Below are positions 17,810 to 25,570 of a stretch of DNA of 64,000 nucleotides, in pieces (within the stretch, counting starts at the first letter, position 1; each line of letters begins with the position of its first letter). The DNA lies in assembly GCA_049115735.1 (NCBI GenBank), contig JAGDZP010000002.1, positions 1-64,000 on the forward strand, read 5' to 3'. Origin of the DNA: CAXBNB01 sp049115735 (lineage in GTDB: Bacteria; Bacteroidota; Bacteroidia; Cytophagales; Cyclobacteriaceae). The translations under genes and the position numbers were made by a program. The notes below the pieces were generated by a model. It saw nothing but the letters and a program-made list of their open reading frames with translations. It was not told where the DNA came from and did not search any database.

Positions 17810-17817
17810 TAATTTTG
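17810..17817 (+). promoter_or_regulatory. guaB: -7 element of the guaB promoter
   Basis: TAATTTTG is an exact TAnnTTTG match 27 bases before the guaB ATG. Transcription would begin near 17822-17825, inside the left arm of the inverted repeat at 17821-17844. No clear -33 TTG. Confidence 0.45.
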
Positions 17818-17820
17818 CCC

Positions 17821-17844
17821 GGCAAATAATCATTCTTATTTGCC
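17821..17844 (+). promoter_or_regulatory. guaB: Inverted repeat abutting the guaB start codon
   Basis: GGCAAAT (17821-17827) and ATTTGCC (17838-17844) are perfect complements around a 10-base spacer, and the ATG follows immediately at 17845. It could be a DNA operator at the transcription start or an RNA stem that controls access to the start codon. Confidence 0.45.
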
Positions 17845-19314
17845 ATGCATTTCGACAATTCCAAACTACTTTTTGAAGCCCTCACTTACGACGATGTGTT
17901 GTTGCTTCCAGGATATTCTGAGGTTCTACCAAGGGATACCACTACTACTACCCATCTTACCAAAAACATATCATTGAATATACCTCTTGTTTCTGCAGCC
18001 ATGGACACGGTTACAGAATCTGAGCTGGCCATATCAATGGCTTTGGAGGGTGGACTAGGTTTCATTCACAAAAATATGACCGCTGAAAAACAGGCAGCTA
18101 TGGTGAGAAAAGTGAAACGTTCTCAAAGCGGTATGATTCTCGATCCGGTTACATTGAAGGTGGAGGCAAAAGTGATTGATGCACTAAAGGTTATGCGAGA
18201 GTTTAATATTGGGGGTATTCCTGTAGTGGATGACAATAATTTGCTTCTCGGAATTGTAACCAATCGCGACTTGAGATTCCAAAAGAATATGAGACAACCA
18301 GTGAGTGAAATCATGACCAAAGAGAATCTCATTACGGCATCAGATGGTGTTGGTTTGGCAGAGGCAGAAGATATACTCCAGGAATATAAAATCGAAAAGC
18401 TCCCAATCGTAGATTCGAAGGGCAAACTAACCGGACTGATTACTTACAAGGATATTTTAAAGAAAAGGGATAAGCCCAATGCTTGTAAAGATGAATTTGG
18501 TCGATTAAGAGCTGGTGCGGCTGTAGGAGTAACTCCTGATATACTCGATAGGGTGGAATTGCTAGTGAAAGCTGGTGTAGATGTCATTTCGATAGATACA
18601 GCTCATGGTCATTCGAAAGGAGTGATCGAAACATGTAAGAAAGTGAAGGCCAAATTCCCTGACTTGGATGTAATAGTGGGAAATATTGCAACAGCTGAAG
18701 CCGCGGTGGCACTGGCAGATGCAGGAGCCGATGGCATAAAAGTAGGTGTCGGGCCAGGTAGTATTTGTACCACAAGAATTATTGCGGGGGTTGGAATGCC
18801 GCAACTATCAGCAGTGTATGAATCAGTGAAGGCAGTAGCTGGTAGGGGTGTGCCGATCATAGCCGATGGTGGAATTAGGTTTTCAGGAGACCTGGTGAAG
18901 GCAATAGCTGCTGGAGCAAGCTCCATTATGATTGGGTCGTTGCTGGCTGGTACCGAGGAAGCTCCTGGTGAAGTGATCATTTACGAAGGAAGAAAATTCA
19001 AGTCTTATAGAGGCATGGGATCTGTGGAGGCTATGGAAGACGGATCGAAAGATCGGTACTTTCAGGACGCAGAAGACGATGTGAAAAAACTCGTTCCAGA
19101 AGGTATTGTTGGACGGGTACCCTATAAAGGTCTGGTTTCAGAAGTTCTTTATCAACTGACTGGTGGACTGAAAGCTGGTATGGGATATTGTGGATCTGCC
19201 ACTATTGAAGACCTTAAGCAAGCCAAGTTTGTGAAGATTACGGCTTCCGGCTCCAAGGAAAGCCATCCTCATGACATATTTATCACAAGAGAGGCGCCTA
19301 ATTATTCAAGGTAA
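17845..19314 (+). CDS. guaB: IMP dehydrogenase
   Basis: NAD-dependent oxidation of IMP to XMP, the committing step of GMP synthesis. TIM barrel interrupted by two CBS domains (about residues 95-205: IGGIPVVDDNNLLLGIVTNRDLR and KIEKLPIVDSKGKLTGLIT, in parts). The catalytic Cys is C308 in GPGSICTTR; IADGGIRFSGD and the mobile flap segment SKDRYFQ follow. 489 residues, normal. The 3' end with its terminator is duplicated 816 bp downstream (19988-20164). Confidence 0.98.
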   Translation: MHFDNSKLLFEALTYDDVLLLPGYSEVLPRDTTTTTHLTKNISLNIPLVSAAMDTVTESELAISMALEGGLGFIHKNMTAEKQAAMVRKVKRSQSGMILDPVTLKVEAKVIDALKVMREFNIGGIPVVDDNNLLLGIVTNRDLRFQKNMRQPVSEIMTKENLITASDGVGLAEAEDILQEYKIEKLPIVDSKGKLTGLITYKDILKKRDKPNACKDEFGRLRAGAAVGVTPDILDRVELLVKAGVDVISIDTAHGHSKGVIETCKKVKAKFPDLDVIVGNIATAEAAVALADAGADGIKVGVGPGSICTTRIIAGVGMPQLSAVYESVKAVAGRGVPIIADGGIRFSGDLVKAIAAGASSIMIGSLLAGTEEAPGEVIIYEGRKFKSYRGMGSVEAMEDGSKDRYFQDAEDDVKKLVPEGIVGRVPYKGLVSEVLYQLTGGLKAGMGYCGSATIEDLKQAKFVKITASGSKESHPHDIFITREAPNYSR

Positions 19315-19324
19315 ACTGATGAAG

Positions 19325-19349
19325 ACCGCAATTGTAAGAAGGTGGCGGT
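19325..19349 (+). terminator. guaB terminator stem
   Basis: ACCGC (19325-19329) pairs with GCGGT (19345-19349) over a 15-base loop, followed by ATTTTCG. It is the counterpart of the stem at 20140-20166, with which it shares the loop length and shows a compensated base-pair change. Confidence 0.55.
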
Positions 19350-19421
19350 ATTTTCGTAACGCAGGCCTGTGTTCGTCAAGTTTGGCATAGGGAAGCCAAC
19401 AGAACTTTTCATTGTATGAAA

Positions 19422-19811
19422 TCAGTATGATCTAATGAAGGAAATATCAGTTAATTTGATTCCTCCGAAAATTGGGTCAATTGGGTCTTGATCTGGAGGC
19501 TGAACAAACTTTAATGTAATTCCGCTAAACTTGACAACAGAGCCAACTCTGGGTAGAGTTAAATTTTCTGATAAGTCATTGCATATGATGTGTCCACCGC
19601 TTAAATTTCTATCAACATTTCCAATAATGAATGTGCCGTAAGGATTTCCTTTATAAATTCTTCCAATCTGATCATTCAAAGTAAAACCAGTTAAAGGTCC
19701 AGCACAATAGTCAATGAAGGGCTCTATGATTTCTTGCTTTTCCTCTCTGCAAGACATACTAACACATAACACAATACAAGCAATCAAGATTAGGTGGGAT
19801 TTACTTTTCAT
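19422..19811 (-). CDS. Small lipoprotein, function unknown, between guaB tail repeats
   Basis: 129 residues. Signal peptide with lipobox CVSMSC at about residue 21, then CREEKQEIIEPF. The mature part contains a probable small beta domain (RIYKGNPYGTFIIGNVDRN, GSVVKFSGITLKFVQPP) with Cys at DYCAGP and HIICND. I do not recognise a family. It lies on the opposite strand to guaB and exactly inside the segment bounded by the two copies of the guaB 3' end, so it may be cargo of the event that made the duplication. Confidence 0.65.
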   Translation of the reverse strand: MKSKSHLILIACIVLCVSMSCREEKQEIIEPFIDYCAGPLTGFTLNDQIGRIYKGNPYGTFIIGNVDRNLSGGHIICNDLSENLTLPRVGSVVKFSGITLKFVQPPDQDPIDPIFGGIKLTDISFIRSY

Positions 19812-19987
19812 TGTCTTCTAGTTTAATTCTTGCTTAAGCCTTCTATCTTAATTGGATTCCTGGATGATTATTTCATGATAAAATTAAGTTAATGTCCCTA
19901 CCTCCGAAATAAGTTCACCTGGGAAAAAATATGATTGTTGTCAGTATAACATTAAAAACTTTTTTAAGAGATAAAAGTGAGAAATTG

Positions 19988-20130
19988 AAGCTGGTATGGG
20001 ATATTGTGGATCTGCCACCATTGAGGACCATAAGCAAGCCAAGTTTGTGAAGATTACGACTTCCGGCTCCAAGGAAAGCCATCCTCATGACATATTTATC
20101 ACAGGAGAGGCGCCTAATTATTCAAGATAA
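19988..20130 (+). pseudogene. Truncated second copy of the guaB 3' end
   Basis: Gap-free copy of 19172-19314 at an offset of 816 bp with six substitutions in 143 bases. It encodes the last 47 residues of IMP dehydrogenase (AGMGYCGSATIED onward to EAPNYSR and the stop) without a start codon. Three changes alter the protein (L to H in IEDLK, A to T in TASG, R to G in ITRE), consistent with loss of constraint. Similarity continues past the stop to about 20164. Upstream of 19988 there is no similarity to guaB, so the break is sharp. Confidence 0.9.
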
Positions 20131-20139
20131 ATTGATGAA

Positions 20140-20166
20140 GTCCGCTATCGCTAGAAGGAGGCGGAC
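20140..20166 (+). terminator. Terminator stem of the guaB tail copy
   Basis: GTCCGC (20140-20145) and GCGGAC (20161-20166) pair perfectly over a 15-base loop. Compared with the guaB stem, the A-T pair at 19325/19349 has become T-A here and one G-C pair has been added, so the stem is preserved although both sides changed. Confidence 0.5.
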
Positions 20167-20197
20167 CTGATCTAATTTTCCTAAGGAGTTTAATGAG

Positions 20198-21484
20198 CTA
20201 TTGATTCCCTTTATAGGGACCATATACAGCATCCCTGAACTTCTTGTGTAAGCCAATTTGATCATAGGGGAATAGCTGTACGAATAGTACGGCCGTAAGT
20301 TCGTTCACAGGATCGACCCAAAATAAAGTACTGGCAGCTCCGTCCCAGAAAAATTCTCCAACTACACCATTGTTTTCATTGGCATCTGCAGGTGGACGCA
20401 CCCGCACAGCAAAGTCAATTCCAAACCCTACTTGTCCTTTGCCAGGAAGCCACGACCTTTCTTCTACGCTATCCGCTAATTGATTAGTTGCCATCAATTT
20501 TACTGTTTCGGGTTTTAGTATGGTAGTTTCATCAAGTGTTCCTTCATTCACCAACATTCGGGCAAATTTCATATAGTCATCTATTGTGGCAGTCAGCCCA
20601 TGTCCACCTGGAGTCAAGGCTTGTTTGTTCGTGTTAAATGATAATGCCTCTTCATCTGGCCTCCTGTCCAATTTCCCCTCACCAATTCTATAATACACAG
20701 CCGAAAGCCTGCTTCTATCGGTCTCTGGTACGTAATACCTCGTTTGGTTCATCTCAAGAGGGGCAAGTATTTTTTCACGCACATACTGATCAAAGGGCTT
20801 CCCCGATATTAGTTCGACAAGGTAAGCCTGAACATCGACCGAGATGCCGTACTCCCATTTTTCTCCCGGATGAAACAAAAGTGGAAGACCGGATAGTTTT
20901 TCAGCCATTTCTTTCAGCGTGTTTTTTGGATTAAGCGGGCTTGCCTGAGAAATAAGATTTCCCAGCATCGGAAGGTCAGAGTTATAAGTTACACCAGCCG
21001 TGTGTCGGGTGAAATCTCTAATAGTAACTGGTCGATTGGCTGGCTCCAGCATCATTTTACCTGATGAATCTACTCCTAGATACACTTGCATATTGTCGAA
21101 TTCAGGAGCGTACTTAGAAACAGGATCATCTAATTCGAATTTACCTTCTTCATACAAAGTCATTAATGCAACACCGGTAATCGGCTTTGTCATTGAAAAG
21201 ATTTGGACGATCGTATTTCTCCTAAAGGGGATACTATCTTCTCTATCCTGATAACCAAAGGCATTGAAATAAACTTCTTCATTCTTCTCAAACACCAAGG
21301 CAGATACTCCGGCAATATTGCCTGCTTCCACAAAACTATTAAGCGTTGAGTCAATTCGTTGTTTTGCTCTCGTGTCGATTATGCCACTAGAGGATACATT
21401 TGAGTCTGCATCTGTTGTTGAATTTTTTTCGCTTGTGCAGGCTGCTATAATGACTGTGAATATTAATAAGGCGTAGTGCTTCAT
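20198..21484 (-). CDS. Serine hydrolase lipoprotein, beta-lactamase class C / esterase family
   Basis: Penicillin-binding-fold hydrolase of the AmpC/EstB type. The start at 21484 (MKHYALLIF) gives a direct lipobox IIAAC at residue 16; an in-frame ATG at 21511 would add nine residues. Active-site SxxK is SMTK at residues 97-100; the second motif is YGIS at 212-215, where class C beta-lactamases have YxN; GGHGLTATIDDYMKFARM follows. The altered second motif makes esterase or peptidase activity likelier than antibiotic resistance. 428 residues. Stand-alone gene; anchored in the periplasm or outer membrane. Confidence 0.85.
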   Translation of the reverse strand: MKHYALLIFTVIIAACTSEKNSTTDADSNVSSSGIIDTRAKQRIDSTLNSFVEAGNIAGVSALVFEKNEEVYFNAFGYQDREDSIPFRRNTIVQIFSMTKPITGVALMTLYEEGKFELDDPVSKYAPEFDNMQVYLGVDSSGKMMLEPANRPVTIRDFTRHTAGVTYNSDLPMLGNLISQASPLNPKNTLKEMAEKLSGLPLLFHPGEKWEYGISVDVQAYLVELISGKPFDQYVREKILAPLEMNQTRYYVPETDRSRLSAVYYRIGEGKLDRRPDEEALSFNTNKQALTPGGHGLTATIDDYMKFARMLVNEGTLDETTILKPETVKLMATNQLADSVEERSWLPGKGQVGFGIDFAVRVRPPADANENNGVVGEFFWDGAASTLFWVDPVNELTAVLFVQLFPYDQIGLHKKFRDAVYGPYKGNQ

Positions 21485-21548
21485 GAAGGTTGGGGTGTGG
21501 TTTTTGCGCAATTGAATTTGTTTGACCCGAATTTAGTCAATACAGAAC

Positions 21549-22055
21549 TTACCTCAAGGGTATATTAGTTTCGGTCAATCCTTTTTCTTGGAAGTAATCA
21601 AACAATTCTCTGGATTCCTCTCCACCCACTTTGGCATGATGAAGTAAAGTGAATCCGTGTGGGCCTTTGGCATTCACAAGATTCGGATATTCTTGCAACA
21701 TTGACTTGACAATTTTAACCTTTCCCAGCATGGTCAATACGAATATATTCACCCTTGCCCCTTGCTCGATGAGGTAGTTTGCAATTTCCTTATTCCCCAG
21801 ATGGCCAGCTCCTTCAATGGCTTCTTCAAAATCGCCATTCCCCCAGTCATATCGACAGTATAAAAGGTTGGGGTAATCATTGAGCATAGATTTTACCTTA
21901 TCGAGATCTTTGTGTCCTGCCACAACAAACTCTTTAACCAGTGGTTTTTCCAACTGTGCTGGTTCCTGTAGTCCTTTAGATAAGACTAAATATGGAGTAA
22001 GGCTCAATCCTAAACCAGCTCCAATTCCTGTAGTAATAAATGATTTTCTATCCAT
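21549..22055 (-). CDS. Ankyrin-repeat protein, exported
   Basis: 168 residues. N-terminal DRKSFITTGIGAGLGLSLTPYLV resembles a Tat-like or Sec signal (RK in place of the twin Arg). The remainder holds about three ankyrin-like helical repeats: AGHKDLDKVKSMLNDYPNLL, GAGHLGNKEIANYLIEQGA, and GPHGFTLLHHAKVGG. The family is frequent in Bacteroidota as a small periplasmic protein of unknown partner. Same strand as the serine hydrolase, 37 bp upstream of its alternative start, so possibly cotranscribed. Confidence 0.82.
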   Translation of the reverse strand: MDRKSFITTGIGAGLGLSLTPYLVLSKGLQEPAQLEKPLVKEFVVAGHKDLDKVKSMLNDYPNLLYCRYDWGNGDFEEAIEGAGHLGNKEIANYLIEQGARVNIFVLTMLGKVKIVKSMLQEYPNLVNAKGPHGFTLLHHAKVGGEESRELFDYFQEKGLTETNIPLR

Positions 22056-22261
22056 TAGTTGATAATTAGACCATTCCTAACGAGATGCAAAAGTGTTTGT
22101 TCTCTGTTTTTTACACCATGGACAATTCTGGGGAAGGCCTGACTCTTGGTATATTATAAATTCTATTTCTCTGGAATTGAAGCTCAACTCTACTAAATGT
22201 ATTGATCAGTGGGTTTTACCGTTTAAGCTCCTATTTTTGCGCCTCAACCAAAACAAAAGAT

Positions 22262-23137
22262 TTGGGACCAAAGAAAACACTATCCAATCGTCTGGTGACG
22301 AAATACCTACTCATTATTAGAAATGAGGAAAATTTCGCAGAAAAGACTACCTATACCTTTTCTTATGCCAAAATCATATTTGGCTTAGTGGCTATTTTCT
22401 TGTTGCTGTTTGGTCTGAGCTTTTATATGGCCACTACTTTATTAAAGGAGTGGTTTGATCCCCGGCATGCCGAGATGGTAGCTAACCGACAGCTTATGGG
22501 GCTTTCTATGAAAATTGATTCGTTGATTATGGAAGTAGACAAAAAGGATCGCTATATAGAAAATTTCAGGTTGATCCTCTCAGGAAAGGACGATAGTTAT
22601 GTGGACATAGAAACTAGCCCCGGAGATGGTGACAACAAACAAACGTCTTCCGATGGGATCATATCGAATGAGATCGACTCGGTGGATTCTCAATTTCGAA
22701 AAGCTTTTGAGGAAGAAGGACTCAATATTAAGTTTTCGGCAGATCAGATATCAGAAGAACTGCAGGAGTTTTATTTGTTCAAGCCGGTAGATAAAGGGGT
22801 AGTCCTAAACAAGTTCAATCCAAAAGAAGGACATTTGGCCATAGATATAGCGGCTAAGGAAGATGAGTCGGTCATGGCGGTGGCCGATGGGACGGTGGTT
22901 TACTCAGGCTGGACGCTCGATCATGGCAATGTAATTGTAATCCAGCATAGGGGCAATTTGATATCTCAGTATAAGCACAATTCGGATTTATTGAAAAACG
23001 TTGGTAGTTTTGTCACTGCGGGAGAGGTAGTAGCGATCATAGGAAATACAGGCGAATTGACCACAGGCCCACATTTGCATTTCGAATTGTGGTATAATGG
23101 CAACCCTGTTGACCCTGAGGAATTTATAAGGTTTTAA
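22262..23137 (+). CDS. Membrane-anchored M23 (LytM) peptidase
   Basis: Zinc endopeptidase family acting on peptidoglycan cross-links. The start proposed is TTG at 22262 (GPKKTLSNRLVTKYLLIIRN); an ATG at 22202 in the same frame adds 20 residues of unlikely sequence. A membrane helix (IIFGLVAIFLLLFGLSFYMA) is followed by a short coiled coil and a C-terminal M23 domain of about 110 residues. Metal ligands are visible as HLAID, and HLHFE near the end; GNTGELTTGPHLHFELW is the hallmark. The gene is 11 bp before a bactofilin gene, a pairing known from cell-shape modules where a bactofilin scaffold positions a LytM enzyme. Confidence 0.9.
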   Translation: MGPKKTLSNRLVTKYLLIIRNEENFAEKTTYTFSYAKIIFGLVAIFLLLFGLSFYMATTLLKEWFDPRHAEMVANRQLMGLSMKIDSLIMEVDKKDRYIENFRLILSGKDDSYVDIETSPGDGDNKQTSSDGIISNEIDSVDSQFRKAFEEEGLNIKFSADQISEELQEFYLFKPVDKGVVLNKFNPKEGHLAIDIAAKEDESVMAVADGTVVYSGWTLDHGNVIVIQHRGNLISQYKHNSDLLKNVGSFVTAGEVVAIIGNTGELTTGPHLHFELWYNGNPVDPEEFIRF

Positions 23138-23148
23138 AACGAAAGATT

Positions 23149-23565
23149 ATGTTCAACAACAAACAAGATCAGGACAATACAGAGCTGAGTAACGCCAGAA
23201 ACATTATCGGAAAAGGAACTACACTGAAAGGTGATCTGGAAACCTTTGGCAATATCAGGATAGAAGGTAAGATAGTTGGCAACATCAAAACCAAGTCTAA
23301 ATTAATCATCGGACATTCCTCTCAAGTAGAAGGCGATGTAGTTGCTCAGAATGCAGATATAGAAGGACATGTAAGGGGGAATATTGATGTATCGGAAGTG
23401 CTCACTCTCAAAGCAACCGCCGTGATCAATGGTGATATTACTACAAACAAACTGATCGTAGAATCAGGAGCTACATTTAATGGTGCCGCTAAAATGGGGG
23501 CATCCATCAAAGAAATAATGATCGGTGAGGATTCTGATACTCCAAGTATTTTAAAAGCACAATAA
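23149..23565 (+). CDS. Bactofilin, polymer-forming cytoskeletal protein
   Basis: 138 residues with a central bactofilin beta-helix (about 20-115) made of short repeats: IIGKGTTLKGDLETFGNIRI, EGKIVGNIKTKSKLIIG, AQNADIEGHVRGNIDVSE, INGDITTNKLIVESGATFNG. Flanking tails are short and polar. Bactofilins form nucleotide-free filaments at the inner membrane and recruit wall enzymes; here the neighbouring M23 peptidase is the likely client. The TAA stop overlaps by one base the proposed start of atpZ. Confidence 0.93.
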   Translation: MFNNKQDQDNTELSNARNIIGKGTTLKGDLETFGNIRIEGKIVGNIKTKSKLIIGHSSQVEGDVVAQNADIEGHVRGNIDVSEVLTLKATAVINGDITTNKLIVESGATFNGAAKMGASIKEIMIGEDSDTPSILKAQ

Positions 23566-23771
23566 TTAAAGACGACAAACCCAACCAATATGTAAGGTAT
23601 TCCGGCATAGCATTCGAAATGCTGGGATTCATAGTAATAGGTGTGTGGGGAGGATACAAGCTCGATGAATATTTCGAGATGGAATTTCCTGTTTTTCTCC
23701 TTTGTCTATCACTCATTTCTTGCATAGGATCAATATTCAATGTGATCCGAAGACTTCCAAAAGACGATTAG
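23565..23771 (+). CDS. atpZ: AtpZ/AtpI-family small membrane protein, apparent ATT start
   Basis: A reading frame of 68 codons encodes KDDKPNQYVRYSGIAFEMLG, two membrane helices (MLGFIVIGVWGGYKLDEYF and FPVFLLCLSLISCIGSIFNV) and RRLPKDD. This matches the AtpZ proteins found at the head of ATP synthase operons (pattern YxxYSGxAFxM...GVWGGYKLD). The frame is open only from a TGA at 23535, and no ATG, GTG or TTG precedes the conserved region. The best start is ATT at 23565, overlapping the bactofilin stop (TAATT), with ATA at 23562 as the alternative. It ends 3 bp before the next gene. Role: assembly or ion-related helper of FoF1. Confidence 0.8.
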   Translation: MKDDKPNQYVRYSGIAFEMLGFIVIGVWGGYKLDEYFEMEFPVFLLCLSLISCIGSIFNVIRRLPKDD

Positions 23772-23774
23772 ATT

Positions 23775-24152
23775 ATGATCAAAGGCATACTGAAGATAGC
23801 CATCATCACCTTTGTGTTGATAGCCCTCCATCAATTGATATTGTATTACCAACTGCCATGGCCTGTTAGTGAAAACGCATTTTCAATTATCTTCTTTTAC
23901 TTTTTCCAGTCCGTCACGGTCCATGCATTGTTTCATGCAGGAAGAAAGCATCTTGATATCGGAGTGCCAATGTTGGTGATGGCTACCATGACAATACGCA
24001 TGCTCACGGCGCTTGCTGCAGCTGTAATTTTCATCATGTTAGGAGTGGCGAACACCACTGATTTCGTCATCACTTTTTTTGCGGTCTATTTATTATATTT
24101 TGTATTTGAAATCACTAGTGTATTGTCTAACTTGCGCACTAATTTGAAATAA
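23775..24152 (+). CDS. AtpI-like membrane protein of the ATP synthase operon
   Basis: 125 residues with four hydrophobic helices (KIAIITFVLIALHQLILYY, NAFSIIFFYFFQSVTVHALF, GVPMLVMATMTIRMLTALAA, FVITFFAVYLLYFVFEI). By position between atpZ and atpB it is the equivalent of atpI, which helps c-ring assembly in other bacteria; sequence similarity to AtpI itself is weak by eye. It starts 3 bp after atpZ and ends 9 bp before atpB. Confidence 0.75.
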   Translation: MIKGILKIAIITFVLIALHQLILYYQLPWPVSENAFSIIFFYFFQSVTVHALFHAGRKHLDIGVPMLVMATMTIRMLTALAAAVIFIMLGVANTTDFVITFFAVYLLYFVFEITSVLSNLRTNLK

Positions 24153-24161
24153 GGGCAAAAG

Positions 24162-25253
24162 ATGGCTGAAAAATTTATTACTAAACAATTAAAAATCAGA
24201 GGGTTAATAATAGTTTTAATCTCTATTTTTAGTTTTCCATTAGTAGCGTCGGATAGCAAGGAAGAAGGGTTCAATCCATCCGATATGATCAACCATCACA
24301 TTAAGGATGCTCACGACTGGCATTTGTGGGATTCACGTGATGAAAATGGTGAAATTCACCCAGTCAGTATTCCACTTCCAGTGATACTTATTGATGGAGG
24401 CTTGCAGGTCTTCATGTCTTCAAAATTCCATCATGGAGCGGATATTGTTGAAAGTGGCGGCAACTACTATTTCAATGCTCACGAGCATATCTATAAGACC
24501 GATGCATCAGGTAAATTAAACTACGATGCTGAAGGAAATATTACCAATGCACATCCACTTGATCTTTCCATCACCAAGAATGTAGCCATGCTACTCATCA
24601 ATGCTGTGATCCTACTGTTGGTATTTTTATCAGTAGCGAGAGGGTACAAGAAAAATGTGGGTAAAGCACCAAGCGGAATTCAGTCGTTTTTTGAGCCGAT
24701 CATTGTCTATGTAAGAGACGACATGGTTAAGCCTAACATTGGGCCTAAATACGAAAAATATCTTCCATACCTTTTGACATTGTTTTTCTTCATCTGGTTT
24801 GGAAACTTACTGGGTCTGTTGCCAGCGGCGGCAAACCTTACAGGAAACATTGCAATTACTATGACTATGGCGATCGCTACTTTTGTGATCACCTTATTCT
24901 CTGGACGAAAAACTTATTGGATGCACATTCTGGATCCATTGGGTAATTCTATGGGCTGGGGCGCAAAGTTCTTCTTGTACCTGATTTTATGGCCGATTGA
25001 GATCATTGGTATTTTCACTAAGCCATTTTCATTGATGATTCGTCTTTTTGCGAATATTACCGCAGGTCACATTATCATCCTGAGTATTCTTAGTTTAACA
25101 TTTATAACACAAAGTCTGGCAGTGGGAGTGCTTTCGGCAGTATTTGCCTCGGTAATGAACCTGTTGGAGTTATTTGTAGCCTTGCTACAAGCGTATGTTT
25201 TCACTTTGCTTTCAGCCATGTATTTTGGACAAGCAGTAGAGGAACATCATTAA
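24162..25253 (+). CDS. atpB: ATP synthase Fo subunit a
   Basis: Proton-channel stator subunit. 363 residues, about 100 longer than in E. coli because of a signal-peptide-like N-terminus (IRGLIIVLISIFSFPLVASDS) and a periplasmic, His-rich insert (INHHIKDAHDWHLWDSR; FHHGADIVE), as is typical in Bacteroidota. The essential Arg is R294 in FSLMIRLFANITAGH. About six membrane helices in the conserved half. Confidence 0.96.
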   Translation: MAEKFITKQLKIRGLIIVLISIFSFPLVASDSKEEGFNPSDMINHHIKDAHDWHLWDSRDENGEIHPVSIPLPVILIDGGLQVFMSSKFHHGADIVESGGNYYFNAHEHIYKTDASGKLNYDAEGNITNAHPLDLSITKNVAMLLINAVILLLVFLSVARGYKKNVGKAPSGIQSFFEPIIVYVRDDMVKPNIGPKYEKYLPYLLTLFFFIWFGNLLGLLPAAANLTGNIAITMTMAIATFVITLFSGRKTYWMHILDPLGNSMGWGAKFFLYLILWPIEIIGIFTKPFSLMIRLFANITAGHIIILSILSLTFITQSLAVGVLSAVFASVMNLLELFVALLQAYVFTLLSAMYFGQAVEEHH

Positions 25254-25291
25254 TAAGTATTCATTTTTTATAACCATATAAACATTTTGTA

Positions 25292-25498
25292 ATGGGAGCA
25301 ATTGGAGCAGGTTTAGCAGTATTAGGAGCAGGTATCGGTATCGGTTTAATCGGTAAAGGTGCCACTGAAGGTATCGCTAGACAACCAGAAGCTGGTGGTA
25401 AAATTCAAACAGCAATGATTATTGCAGCGGCCTTGATAGAAGGAGTTGCGCTATTTGCTGCGGTAATTGGATTTATGGCCGTACAAGCAGGAGTTTAA
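25292..25498 (+). CDS. atpE: ATP synthase Fo subunit c
   Basis: 68-residue hairpin of two helices forming the rotor ring. Gly-rich first helix (GAGLAVLGAGIGIGLIGKGA), polar loop ARQPE, ion-carrying E50 in ALIEGVALFAAVIGF. No Na+-binding signature (Gln in helix 1 with Ser/Thr after the Glu) is seen, so it is probably H+-driven although the cell has a Na+ pump. A strong terminator-like hairpin follows directly (25509-25542). Confidence 0.96.
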   Translation: MGAIGAGLAVLGAGIGIGLIGKGATEGIARQPEAGGKIQTAMIIAAALIEGVALFAAVIGFMAVQAGV

Positions 25499-25508
25499 TC
25501 TTTATTAC

Positions 25509-25542
25509 CCTGATCCTGCTGACATTAGGTCTCAGGATCAGG
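25509..25542 (+). terminator. Terminator-like hairpin between atpE and atpF
   Basis: CCTGATCCTG (25509-25518) and CAGGATCAGG (25533-25542) are perfect 10-base complements around a 14-base loop and are followed by ATTTTTC. It sits 10 bases after the atpE stop and 28 bases before the atpF GTG, in the middle of an operon whose later genes are essential. It therefore is likely a leaky terminator or an mRNA 3'-end stabiliser that raises atpE transcript relative to downstream genes. Confidence 0.7.
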
Positions 25543-25570
25543 ATTTTTCATTAATTAAAAACAGACTACC

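Noticed and set aside
19988..20130. Functional second IMP dehydrogenase domain
   Set aside because: No start codon, only the last 47 residues, and three amino-acid changes in conserved positions; treated as a gene fragment.
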